A stretch of DNA of 57,568 bases from Pseudomonadota bacterium (GTDB taxonomy: Bacteria > Pseudomonadota > Alphaproteobacteria > JACQOE01). Below the pieces are notes generated by a model. It was given only the letters and a program-made list of their open reading frames with translations. It was not told where the DNA came from and made no database searches. A program made the position numbers and the translations under genes. The stretch covers positions 1 through 57,568 of the forward strand of contig JACQOE010000081.1 in assembly GCA_016202695.1 (NCBI GenBank). The letters are read 5' to 3'. Shown here one piece after another: positions 35,469 through 43,578 of the stretch. Positions within the stretch are counted from its first letter, which is position 1. The number at the start of each line of letters is the position of its first letter.

Positions 35469-35509
35469 TATCGCTGCTTTTGCCGGCACTCTTCCTCATT
35501 AGCACCGTG

Positions 35510-36415
35510 ATGGCCGAGACCGCCCTCGAGACGCTGCGCCGCGAGATCGACGAGATCGACGATGCGATGCATGACCTCCTCATGCGGAGGACTCGGCTGG
35601 TCACCCGGCTCAGCCACTCCAAGGGCGAGGGGTTGGCGCTGCGCCCGGCCCGCGAGGCGCAGGTCCTGCGCCGGCTGCTCAAGCGCCACAGCGGGCCCTT
35701 CCCGCGCCCGGTCCTGATGCGCATATGGCGCGAGATCTTCAGCGCCTTCAACCGCCTGCAGGGACCGTTCCGGATCGGGGTGCACATGCCCGAGGCGGCG
35801 GCCGGCTACCTCGACCTCGCCCGTGACCAGTACGGCTCCTACTCCGAGGCCCGCGTCTACCGTTCCCACGGCCAGGTGCTGCGGGCGGTGAGCGACGGTG
35901 CGGTCACGGTGGGGGTGCTCGCGCTCCCCCGCGAGGGCGACGAGGACCCCTGGTGGCCGTCCCTGATGTCGGCCGACGCCACCACGCCGCGCATCGTCGC
36001 CCGGCTGCCGTTCTCCGGCAAACGCGACGACTTCGGCAACAAGCTCGAGGCGCTGGCGGTGGCCGGCGCCGTTCTCGAGACAACCGGCGACGATCGCACC
36101 TACATCGCCTTCGCGGCCGGCGACGAGATGAGCCGCACCCGCATGCGCGCCGCCTTCAAGGCGGCGGGGCTCGACCCCACCGCGATCACCGCCCGGCTCC
36201 CCGACGCGAAGGCCCGGACCGCCCTCTTCCTGGTCGAGCTCGCCGGCTTCATCGAGCCGAGCGACCGGCGGCTCGAGCGATTCCGCGCCGACGCCGGCCA
36301 GTCCGTGGCCGAAATCTTTGTGCTCGGCGGCTACGCGGTGCCGCTGGCCGACGCCGACCTCCGCGACGAGCCCCCGCAGCCCGACGAGAGGCGGGCGGAA
36401 AGGAAGCGCAAGTGA
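35510..36415 (+). CDS. Chorismate mutase with a second, prephenate dehydratase-like region
   Basis: A 301-residue protein. Residues 1 to about 85 are a type II (AroQ) chorismate mutase: [19 protein letters not shown], then [20 protein letters not shown], converting chorismate to prephenate. The remaining 215 residues do not show the active-site TRF motif of prephenate dehydratase. The layout [24 protein letters not shown], then an ACT-like end ([18 protein letters not shown]) suggests a degenerate dehydratase/ACT portion, perhaps a regulatory part. ATG 35510 is chosen. It overlaps hisC by GTGA, and tyrC follows, so the run makes tyrosine or phenylalanine precursors. Confidence 0.85.
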   Translation: MAETALETLRREIDEIDDAMHDLLMRRTRLVTRLSHSKGEGLALRPAREAQVLRRLLKRHSGPFPRPVLMRIWREIFSAFNRLQGPFRIGVHMPEAAAGYLDLARDQYGSYSEARVYRSHGQVLRAVSDGAVTVGVLALPREGDEDPWWPSLMSADATTPRIVARLPFSGKRDDFGNKLEALAVAGAVLETTGDDRTYIAFAAGDEMSRTRMRAAFKAAGLDPTAITARLPDAKARTALFLVELAGFIEPSDRRLERFRADAGQSVAEIFVLGGYAVPLADADLRDEPPQPDERRAERKRK

Positions 36416-37488
36416 GCGCGCCGACGCCGCGGCCCGGCATCCTCGCGATCAGGCCCTATGTCGGCGGCGAGTCCAGGGTCGAAGGGGCCGCGCGCGCGAT
36501 CAAGCTCTCCTCCAACGAGGGGGCGCTGGGGGCGAGCCCCAAGGCGATGGAGGCCTTCCGGGCGCTGGCCGGCGATCTGCACCGCTACCCCGACGGCGGG
36601 GCCGAGGCGCTGCGCCGGGCGATCGGTGCCCGCCACGGGCTCGATCCCCAGCGCATCGTCTGCGGCTCGGGCTCCGACGAGCTGATCGGGCTCCTCTGCC
36701 ACGCCTACGCGGGGCCGGGCGACGAGGTCGTTTACAGCGCCCACGGCTTCCTGATGTACCCCATCTACGCGCGCTCGGCGGGGGCGGTGCCGGTGGCCGC
36801 GCGCGAGCATGCCCTGACCGCCGACGTCGACGCGCTGCTCGAGCGGGTCGGGCCGCAGACGCGGATCGTCTTCCTCGCCAACCCCAACAATCCGACCGGA
36901 AGCTACCTGCCCGTCGCCGATCTCGAGCGGCTGCGCGCGGGGCTGCCGGCGGACGTGCTGCTGGTGGTCGACTCGGCCTACGCCGAGTACGTCACCCGCA
37001 ACGACTACTCGGCCGGCGAGGGCCTGGTCGACGTAGCCGACAACGTGGTGATGACCCGCACCTTCTCGAAGATCTACGGGCTGAGCGCGCTCCGCCTGGG
37101 GTGGGCCTATTGCCCGCCGGCCGTCGCCGACGTGCTCAACCGGGTGCGCAGCCCGTTCAACGTCAACGCCGCGGCCCAGGCGGCCGGCGTCGCCGCGCTC
37201 GCCGACGTCGCCCACGTCGAGCGGGCGCGGGCGCACAACGAGACCTGGCGGGAATGGACGGCGGCGCGGATTCGCGAGCTCGGCCTCACCGTGCACCCGA
37301 GCGTGTGCAACTTCCTGCTGGTCGACTTTGCCGACGCCGCCGACGCCGACGCGTTCCTCAGGTCGCGCGGCATCGTCGTCCGGCGGGTCGGCGCCTACGG
37401 GCTGCCCGGCTCGCTCAGGATCACCATCGGCACCGAGGCGGAGATGCGGGCCGTGGCCGACGCCCTCGCCGAGTACGTCCGGCGCTGA
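36412..37488 (+). CDS. hisC: Histidinol-phosphate / aromatic aminotransferase
   Basis: A 358-residue PLP-dependent class I/II aminotransferase. The PLP lysine is in [52 protein letters not shown] and VDSAYAEYV match HisC. The GTG start overlaps the chorismate mutase stop. Placed between chorismate mutase and prephenate dehydrogenase, it may act on aromatic keto acids as well as histidinol phosphate; dual use is known for this type in Alphaproteobacteria. It is followed by tyrC after 21 bases. Confidence 0.94.
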   Translation: MSAPTPRPGILAIRPYVGGESRVEGAARAIKLSSNEGALGASPKAMEAFRALAGDLHRYPDGGAEALRRAIGARHGLDPQRIVCGSGSDELIGLLCHAYAGPGDEVVYSAHGFLMYPIYARSAGAVPVAAREHALTADVDALLERVGPQTRIVFLANPNNPTGSYLPVADLERLRAGLPADVLLVVDSAYAEYVTRNDYSAGEGLVDVADNVVMTRTFSKIYGLSALRLGWAYCPPAVADVLNRVRSPFNVNAAAQAAGVAALADVAHVERARAHNETWREWTAARIRELGLTVHPSVCNFLLVDFADAADADAFLRSRGIVVRRVGAYGLPGSLRITIGTEAEMRAVADALAEYVRR

Positions 37489-37509
37489 CACCCTCACCGA
37501 CACAGAGAC

Positions 37510-38400
37510 ATGCCCAGGAAACCCCTCTTTCGTTGCGTCAGCCTGATCGGAATCGGGCTGATCGGGTCGTCGATGGCGCGGGCGATGCGCCGCGACCCCT
37601 CGATCGCCGGACGCATCGTCGCCGCCGCGCGCACCGACAAGACCTGCGCGACGGTGCTTCGCCTCGGCATCGCCGACGCGGCGACGACCGACGTCGTCGC
37701 CGCGGTCAAGGACGCCGACATGGTGTTCATCTGCACCCCGGTCGGGGCTTGCGCCGAGGTCGCGCGCGCGATCGGGCCGGCGCTCGCCCCGGGGACCATC
37801 GTCTCCGACGTCGGCTCGGTGAAGCAGTCGGTGATCCGCGACATCGCCCGCCATCTCCCCGAGGGCGTCGCCTTCGTCCCCGGCCATCCCATCGCCGGAA
37901 CCGAGCATTCGGGGCCCGAGGCCGGGTTCGCCGAGCTGTTCCAGGGGCGCTGGACGATCCTGACGCCGCTTCCCGGTTCGGATCGGGGGCCCGTCGACAA
38001 AGTGGCCGAGTTCTGGCGCCGCTGCGGCAGCCAGGTGGAGGTGATGGACCCCGCCCATCACGACATGATCCTGGCGATCACCTCGCATCTGCCGCACCTG
38101 ATCTCCTACACCATCGTCGGCACCGCCACCGATCTCGGCGACGACCTCAAGGCGGAGGTGTTCAAGTTCGCCGCCGGCGGCTTCCGCGACTTCACCCGCA
38201 TCGCCGCCTCCGACCCGGTGATGTGGCGCGACGTCTTCCTCAACAATCGCCAGGCGGTGCTGGAGATGTTGCAGCGGTTCCTCGAGGACCTGTCGCAGCT
38301 CCAGCGCTGGATCCGCCGCGGCGAGGGCGACAAGCTCGAGGCCCTATTCACCCGCACGCGGGCGATTCGCCGGGGCGTCATCGAGGCCAAGCAGGCCTGA
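37510..38400 (+). CDS. tyrC: Prephenate/arogenate dehydrogenase
   Basis: A 296-residue NAD(P)-dependent dehydrogenase for tyrosine synthesis (TyrA family). The Rossmann motif is LIGIGLIGSSMARAMRR. The catalytic His lies in VPGHPIAGTEHSGPEAGF, and the ITSHLPHLISYTIVG and GGFRDFTRIAASDP segments are typical of cyclohexadienyl dehydrogenases. No ACT domain is present. Prephenate or arogenate preference cannot be told. It ends 56 bases inside the convergent DUF2125 gene. Confidence 0.95.
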   Translation: MPRKPLFRCVSLIGIGLIGSSMARAMRRDPSIAGRIVAAARTDKTCATVLRLGIADAATTDVVAAVKDADMVFICTPVGACAEVARAIGPALAPGTIVSDVGSVKQSVIRDIARHLPEGVAFVPGHPIAGTEHSGPEAGFAELFQGRWTILTPLPGSDRGPVDKVAEFWRRCGSQVEVMDPAHHDMILAITSHLPHLISYTIVGTATDLGDDLKAEVFKFAAGGFRDFTRIAASDPVMWRDVFLNNRQAVLEMLQRFLEDLSQLQRWIRRGEGDKLEALFTRTRAIRRGVIEAKQA

Positions 38401-39468
38401 GGGCACGAGGCCCGGCGGCACCCCCTCCCAGGCGATGTGGGGAACGTCGGCGAAGCGGATGCCGTTGGCGAAGAGGCCGCCCTCCTGGAGCGAGATCGCG
38501 AGCGAGAGCGAGGTGCGCCCGCTCGGGGCTCGCCGCGCCAGCGGCCCCAGCACGACCTGGGCCACCGAGGAGATGCGCCGCTGAATCACCCGCGCCTGGG
38601 CCAGCTCCTCGAGGGTTTCGAACAGGCCCTCGGCCTGCACCGTGACCGCCCCCATCAGCTCCAGGTTCTTGTCGAGCGCGAGCGTGCCGTTGGAGTCCCA
38701 GCTCAATCCCCCCCAGTCGGCGTTGAGCCGCCCGACCTCGAGCACGCCGCCGGCCTCCGCCCAGCGCTGGAGCCCCTCGGCGAGTGCCTTGCCGGAGAGG
38801 CGCCCGACCAACTTGGCCTCGGCGTCGAGGGTCTTGATGGCCGGGCCGAGCGGCGCGTAGGCCTGCTGGGGCAGCACCAGGCCCTCGCCGCGGACCTCGA
38901 CCTCGAGGCTGGGACTGAGCTTCGAGGAGCCACCGCCGGCGAAGCGCGTGAGCTTGAGGTAGGCGGTCCTGGCGGCGAGCGGGCTCCCCGCCCGCGATTC
39001 GCGCATCTCCAGCGCCGCCGCCTCGAGCGTCACGCCGTCGGGCCGGCCCGTCCCGTCGAGGGTGACGACGGCCTGAAGCCGCGCCGCCTCGCCGGCGAAC
39101 GTCCACTGCTCGGACTCCCGGATCAGGGAGAGCTCGTGGCGTCCCGACGCCAGGAGGGCGATCCGGCTGAACGACCAGGGCCGCATCTCGACCGCGGTGC
39201 GCGGCCCGGTCCAGGCCCAGGTCAGCTCCTTGCCGGCGCGGCCCATGCGCGGGTCGACCAGGGTGACGCGCACGCGCAGCGGATAGCCGCTCTTGCGGAG
39301 CTCGGCGAAGCTGACGAGGTATCCCTCCTTGCGCCGGCTCGTCGCCCACTCCTCGACGCCGTCGCGCAGGCCGTTGGCGATGTACGTCCAGTACATCGAG
39401 TATCCGCCCACCAGCACCACCACGAGCAGGATGGGTACGACGAAGAGCTGGAACAGGGCTCGATACAT
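38344..39468 (-). CDS. DUF2125 domain-containing protein
   Basis: A 374-residue protein with an N-terminal membrane anchor (about residues 7-26, FVVPILLVVVLVGGYSMYW) and a long beta-rich DUF2125 region facing the periplasm. Family features are LRKSGYPLRVRVTLVDPRM, LNADWGGLSWDSNGTLALDK and LGPAIKTLDAEAKLVGRL. The function of the family is not established; repeated beta structure recalls AsmA-like envelope proteins. It overlaps tyrC on the other strand, and its neighbours give no firm role. Confidence 0.85.
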   Translation of the reverse strand: MYRALFQLFVVPILLVVVLVGGYSMYWTYIANGLRDGVEEWATSRRKEGYLVSFAELRKSGYPLRVRVTLVDPRMGRAGKELTWAWTGPRTAVEMRPWSFSRIALLASGRHELSLIRESEQWTFAGEAARLQAVVTLDGTGRPDGVTLEAAALEMRESRAGSPLAARTAYLKLTRFAGGGSSKLSPSLEVEVRGEGLVLPQQAYAPLGPAIKTLDAEAKLVGRLSGKALAEGLQRWAEAGGVLEVGRLNADWGGLSWDSNGTLALDKNLELMGAVTVQAEGLFETLEELAQARVIQRRISSVAQVVLGPLARRAPSGRTSLSLAISLQEGGLFANGIRFADVPHIAWEGVPPGLVPSGLLGLDDAPANRPRAGE

Positions 39469-39550
39469 GCGGGCGCCTCCCGGGGCCGGCGTCGGTCGCT
39501 GGGGTGATTAAAGAGGTCGCGGGCCGGGCCCGCAAGGGAGGGGAACAAGG

Positions 39551-40126
39551 GTGAGCGCCGCTCCCGCGGACACCTGGATCTTTGCCTACGGCTCGCTCAT
39601 GTGGCGGCCGGGCTTCGCCTTCGTCGAGGCGAGGCCGGCGCTGTTGCGCGGCTATCACCGCGCCTTCTGCGTCTACTCGCTCCACTACCGCGGCACGCCC
39701 GCGCGCCCGGGGCTGGTGCTCGGCCTCGACCGCGGCGGCGCCTGCCGCGGGATCGCCTTCCGGGTGGCGGCCGGGCGGGCCGCCGAGACGCTCGCCTACG
39801 TCGATCGGCGCGAGCAGATCACCACCGTCTACGAGCGCCGGCTCGTTCCCGTGCGCCTCGCCGCGGCGACGGTGCGGGCCTATACCTACGTCGCCGACCG
39901 CGGCCATCCCCAGTATGCGGGCAAGCTCTCCGAGGACGAGGTCGCGGCGATCATCGGCGCCAGCGCGGGCGTGGCCGGAACCAACCGCGCCTATCTCGAG
40001 AGCACGGTCGCCCATCTCGACGCGATGGGCGTCAGGGAGACGACCCTGCACCGGCTGCTGGCGCGTCTTCGCCGGCCGGGGGCCGAAACCCCGCCTCGCG
40101 CTCGAGGCGCCGGCTCGCCGAGTTGA
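39551..40126 (+). CDS. ChaC-like gamma-glutamylcyclotransferase
   Basis: A 191-residue member of the gamma-glutamylcyclotransferase fold, probably acting on glutathione to give 5-oxoproline and Cys-Gly. Signature FAYGSLMWRPGFAFVEARPA is near the start, HRAFCVYSLHYRGTPARPGL and GYHRAF are ChaC-like, and VAGTNRAYLESTVAHLDAMG follows. Its last 95 bases overlap the convergent acyltransferase gene. Confidence 0.9.
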   Translation: MSAAPADTWIFAYGSLMWRPGFAFVEARPALLRGYHRAFCVYSLHYRGTPARPGLVLGLDRGGACRGIAFRVAAGRAAETLAYVDRREQITTVYERRLVPVRLAAATVRAYTYVADRGHPQYAGKLSEDEVAAIIGASAGVAGTNRAYLESTVAHLDAMGVRETTLHRLLARLRRPGAETPPRARGAGSPS

Positions 40127-40823
40127 GCGCGTCTTCGAGGCGGCGGGCGAACTCCTTGCGCTCGAGGCCCGGCTCGATCGCCGGCAGGAACTCCAGCGTG
40201 ATGGTGCCGGGCCACTTGCCGAACCGGCGCCGCGGCCAGAACAGCCCCGAGTTGAGCGCCACCGGGACCAGCGGCACCGGCAGCCGCTGATAGAGCGCGG
40301 CCACTCCCGGCTGCGGCGGGCGCCCCTCGCCGGGTGGGGTGCGGGTGCCCTCGGGGAAGATGACGATGCTGCGGCCCTCGGCGAGCGCCGCCTCGGCGCC
40401 GCGAAGGAGCGAGCGGAGCGCGGCCGCGCCGGCGCCGCGGTCGACCCCGATCGAGCGGGCCTTGCGGGTGTACCAGCCGTAGAAGGGGATGCGGAACAGC
40501 TCGCGCTTCATCACGTAGGCCGGGTCGTCGAAGAGCAGGTAGAAGACCATGGTCTCCCAGGCGGACTGGTGCTTGCAGGCGTAGACCGCCGGCCCCGCCG
40601 GCCGGTTCTCGGCCCCGCGCACGCGCCAGTCGAGCCCGACCACGACCCGGAGCAGGGCGAAGGTCAGCCGGATCCAGAAGCGGGTGCCATGGTGCATCCA
40701 GCGTCCGGGGAGCGCCAGGAAGGGGAGGTAGAGCACGCCCAGGACCGCCGTCGCCGCGTAGAAGGCGAGGTTGAAGAGGAGGGCGCGGGCGAGGGGCCCG
40801 GGCCGGCGGGGCGTTTCCCTCAT
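40032..40823 (-). CDS. 1-acyl-sn-glycerol-3-phosphate acyltransferase (PlsC family)
   Basis: A 263-residue membrane-associated acyltransferase making phosphatidic acid. The HX4(D/E) motif reads CKHQSAWETM, with Glu in place of Asp, common in this alphaproteobacterial branch. IVIFPEGTRTPPGE and VPVALNSGLFWPRR are the substrate-binding motifs. One or two N-terminal membrane segments (about residues 15-40) are present. The start overlaps the YdcF stop (ATGA), so the two are one operon. The end overlaps the convergent ChaC gene. Confidence 0.92.
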   Translation of the reverse strand: MRETPRRPGPLARALLFNLAFYAATAVLGVLYLPFLALPGRWMHHGTRFWIRLTFALLRVVVGLDWRVRGAENRPAGPAVYACKHQSAWETMVFYLLFDDPAYVMKRELFRIPFYGWYTRKARSIGVDRGAGAAALRSLLRGAEAALAEGRSIVIFPEGTRTPPGEGRPPQPGVAALYQRLPVPLVPVALNSGLFWPRRRFGKWPGTITLEFLPAIEPGLERKEFARRLEDALNSASRRLEREAGFRPPAGEDAPAAGAGSSP

Positions 40824-41473
40824 CGGCCCTCGATCGCGGCTCCGAGCTCGCTCAGCGCCGCGTGGATCACGGCGAACAGGTACTTGTTGTACTCGCCGAG
40901 GATCAGGGCGGCGGTCCCCGGCCAGCGCCACCACCCGTCGAGGATCACGTGCTCGGGGATCACCGGGTGGGCGATCACCAGGACCTCGGGCATGGCGGCG
41001 CGGAACTCGACCAGGCTCCGCGGCATGTGGTAGTTGGCGGTCACCAGCCGGAGCGAGGCGAAGCCTTGCTCGGCCATCCACTTCGCCGTCTCGGCGGCGT
41101 TGCCGCGGGTGCTCTCGGCCGAGTAGCCGATGGCGATGCAGCAGGCCACCGCGTCGGGCGACTGCCGCGAGATGCGGAGGAGCTCGGCCACGTCCACCCC
41201 CCTGTAGACGCCCGAGACGAACACCTTCTTCGCCCGCTTCTCGGCCATCAGCGCGAGCCCGACCTTGAGCCGCGCCGCGCCCCCGGTGAGGACCACGATC
41301 GCGTCGACCTCGGTCTCCGCCTCGGGCGTGGCGCGGGGGATCGAGTCGACGAACAGCAAGAGCCCCGTCGCCCATGCCGAGGCGAGCAGGCCGAGGCCGG
41401 CGCCGAACGCGAGCGCGAGGCGTCGGCGGCCCGGCTTGCCGCGCGGCGCCCCGACGAAGAGGCGCGGCCTCAC
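40820..41473 (-). CDS. YdcF family (DUF218) protein
   Basis: A 217-residue protein with one N-terminal membrane segment (about residues 19-43) and a DUF218 domain: DAIVVLTGGAARLKVGLALM, KVFVSGVYRGVDVAELL, ESTRGNAAETAKWM and TANYHMPRSLVEFRAAMP. Members such as SanA and ElyC relate to envelope carbon lipid or barrier functions, but the reaction is uncertain. It uses a GTG start, and it lies between ftsX (61 bases upstream) and plsC, fitting an envelope cluster. Confidence 0.88.
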   Translation of the reverse strand: MRPRLFVGAPRGKPGRRRLALAFGAGLGLLASAWATGLLLFVDSIPRATPEAETEVDAIVVLTGGAARLKVGLALMAEKRAKKVFVSGVYRGVDVAELLRISRQSPDAVACCIAIGYSAESTRGNAAETAKWMAEQGFASLRLVTANYHMPRSLVEFRAAMPEVLVIAHPVIPEHVILDGWWRWPGTAALILGEYNKYLFAVIHAALSELGAAIEGR

Positions 41474-41534
41474 CGCGCCTCCCGCCGGGGGGCGGCGCCC
41501 GCGCCTGCGGGCCGGCGATCGGCGTCCCGGAGGC

Positions 41535-42416
41535 TCACGTCATCCGTCCCAGGGTGCGCACCACCGTCAGCCAGGCGCTGACGGCGGCGACGGCGCCGGC
41601 GACGAGCGGAAGCGCGAGGAGCCCGGCCCACTGCCAGGCCGTGAGCGTCAGCTCGGGCAGCAGCGAGCCGCCGATCCCGCGCGCCATCCAGCTCAGGAAG
41701 AGGAGCGTCGCCAGCGCCCCGAAGAGGCCGAGGAAGCCGCCGACGAGGGCGAGGTCGAGGGCCTGGCGGCCGAACTGGCCGGCGATGTAGGAGTCCTCCG
41801 CCCCGATCAGGTGGAGGAGCTCGATCGCCTCCCGATGGACCGAGAGCCCCGCGCGGGCGCTGAGGACCACGGCCGCGACCGCCGCCCCCGCGACCAGGCC
41901 GACGATCAGGGCCGCCAGCGCCTGGAGCGAACGGGCCAGCGCCACGATCCGCCCCGCCCACAGCTCGTGGGTATCGACCGCGGTTCCCGGCACGGCCTCG
42001 GCGAGCTTGGCGGAGAGGGCGGCGAAGTCGATGCGGCTCCGCTCCTCCACCCGGACGTCGATCAGGCCGGGGAGCGGCAGGCCGGCGGACGCGGCCCCGG
42101 GCCCGAGCCACGGCTCGAGCAGCTTGGCCAGCCCCTCGGGCGGGACCGCGGTAGCCGCGGCCACCCCGGGGGTCTGGCGCAAAAGGTCGAGCAGGGCCTC
42201 GACGCGCCGCCCCGCCTCGGCCGCCTCGGACGCCGCCGGAACCTGCACGGTGACGGTTCCGGTGATCGCCCGGTCCCAGCGATCGGCGGCGCCGTCGAGC
42301 GCGATCGCCCCGGCCACGAGCAGGGCGGCGAGATAGACCATGAGCCCGATCAGCCAGGGCAGGAACCGGCTGGTGGTGTCGCGTCGGAGCGGCACGTCGG
42401 GGTCGCGGGCGAACAT
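41535..42416 (-). CDS. ftsX: Cell division protein FtsX
   Basis: A 293-residue permease-like subunit of FtsEX, which links septal ring assembly to cell wall hydrolysis. Four membrane segments are visible: about residues 20-42, near 165-190 ([20 protein letters not shown]), 215-240 and 260-285. The periplasmic loop (about 45-155) is typical. The cytoplasmic EAIELLHLIGAEDSYIA segment is a hallmark of FtsX. It is separated from ftsE by a 270-base mobile element, so the normal direct coupling is broken. Confidence 0.9.
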   Translation of the reverse strand: MFARDPDVPLRRDTTSRFLPWLIGLMVYLAALLVAGAIALDGAADRWDRAITGTVTVQVPAASEAAEAGRRVEALLDLLRQTPGVAAATAVPPEGLAKLLEPWLGPGAASAGLPLPGLIDVRVEERSRIDFAALSAKLAEAVPGTAVDTHELWAGRIVALARSLQALAALIVGLVAGAAVAAVVLSARAGLSVHREAIELLHLIGAEDSYIAGQFGRQALDLALVGGFLGLFGALATLLFLSWMARGIGGSLLPELTLTAWQWAGLLALPLVAGAVAAVSAWLTVVRTLGRMT

Positions 42417-42437
42417 CGCGCCGGGCGCTCCGGCTCA

Positions 42438-42707
42438 GAGCCTGTTTGGGAACTGGTCATGGCCGCGACGCGGGCCGATCCTGGCCGAGGAGCAAGAGCC
42501 GCGAGGACGCCGATCCGGGAGATCGGCGACGAGCGGCGACGCCCTCGATCGGCCAGGATCGCCGCGTCCCCCGGGGCTCCGGCGCAAGTCGCCGCCCGCG
42601 GCGTCGACACCCTCGACCGTATCGCCCGATACGCTCCTCGGGCCTCTCCTGGCGGGCGGCGATTTGCGGCACCCAGCGCGGCTCATGAGCAGTTCCCAAA
42701 CAGGCTC
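42438..42707. mobile_element. MITE-like element with IS5/IS1031-type ends
   Basis: A 270-bp non-coding element. Perfect 18-bp terminal repeats GAGCCTGTTTGGGAACTG (42438-42455) and its complement (42690-42707) bound it, with more similarity further inside. A 3-bp direct repeat TCA flanks it (42435-42437 and 42708-42710), matching the TNA target of IS1031-group elements. A sub-terminal 13-bp inverted repeat, CGATCCTGGCCGA, lies at 42476-42488 and 42549-42561. No transposase is encoded. The right TCA is the ftsE stop codon read on the minus strand. Confidence 0.85.
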
Positions 42708-43370
42708 TCAGCCCGGATCGGGGCCGAGCCGGCCATCGGCGACCCGTAGCCGCGGGTACTCGAAGCGCGCCACCAAGCCTTCGTTGTGGGTGGCGACGAC
42801 GACGGTCACCGCCATCTTGTTCAGTTCCTGAAGGAGGCGCATCAGCCGCATGCCCATGCGGTCGTCGATGTTGCCGGTGGGTTCGTCGGCGAGAAGCAGG
42901 CTCGGCTTGGTGATCACCGCCCGGGCGATCGCCACCCGCTGCTTCTCCCCGCCCGAGAGGGTGGAGGGCGGGGCGTGCATCCGCTCGCCCAGCCCCACCC
43001 ACTTGAGGAGCTCTCCGGCATGGGTGCGGATCTTGTCGCGCGGATAGCCCATCACCCGGAGCGGCAGCCCGACATTGTCGAGCACCGAGAGGTGATCGAG
43101 CAGCCGGAAGTCCTGGAACACCACGCCGATGCGGCGGCGCAAGGGGGGGAGCTTGCTGCGCGGCAACGCCGTTACGTCCTGGCCGAGAATCGAGATCAGC
43201 CCGCGCGAGGGGCGATGGCCGAGGTACATGAGGCGCAACAGCGACGACTTGCCGGCGCCGCTGTTGCCGACCAGGAAGTGGAACGAGCCGGGGGCCAGGT
43301 GGAAGCTCACGTCGTGCAACACTTCCGAGCCGAGCCCGTAGCGCATGCCGACGTTCTCGAATCGCACCAC
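42708..43370 (-). CDS. ftsE: Cell division ATP-binding protein FtsE
   Basis: A 220-residue ABC ATPase. Walker A is [12 protein letters not shown], the signature is [16 protein letters not shown], and Walker B is [12 protein letters not shown], followed by the H-loop [31 protein letters not shown] is the usual FtsE start, so I chose GTG 43370, which has GGAG seven bases before it; ATG 43421 in frame gives 17 more residues without a ribosome-binding site. The stop TGA coincides with the target duplication of a mobile element. Confidence 0.93.
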   Translation of the reverse strand: MVRFENVGMRYGLGSEVLHDVSFHLAPGSFHFLVGNSGAGKSSLLRLMYLGHRPSRGLISILGQDVTALPRSKLPPLRRRIGVVFQDFRLLDHLSVLDNVGLPLRVMGYPRDKIRTHAGELLKWVGLGERMHAPPSTLSGGEKQRVAIARAVITKPSLLLADEPTGNIDDRMGMRLMRLLQELNKMAVTVVVATHNEGLVARFEYPRLRVADGRLGPDPG

Positions 43371-43502
43371 CCGCAGTCTCCGCCACCCTTCCGCGGCCCT
43401 CTCCGCGTCGAACCGTGGCATGGCCGGCGGGGCCTTGTCCAGCCCGCTCGGGCCGCCGCCGGCGCCGCCGCCGCCGGCCCCGCGGGGGCGCCGGGGCGCG
43501 CC

Positions 43503-43531
43503 TTGTCTTGCCCCGGGGGCCGGCCTATAAG
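43503..43531 (+). promoter_or_regulatory. sigma70-type promoter of the zinc-ribbon protein gene
   Basis: TTGTCT (43503-43508), a 17-base spacer and TATAAG (43526-43531). Start of transcription would be near 43538, about 40 bases before the ATG at 43579. Confidence 0.65.
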
Positions 43532-43578
43532 GGGATGCCGGACCACGCCATTTTCGCCCGGCAGGGCTTGAGCGCCGC

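Noticed and set aside
35308..35509. SAM-II or SAH riboswitch before metX
   Set aside because: Searched by eye for the conserved pseudoknot segments; only a dispersed inverted repeat and promoter-like hexamers were seen.
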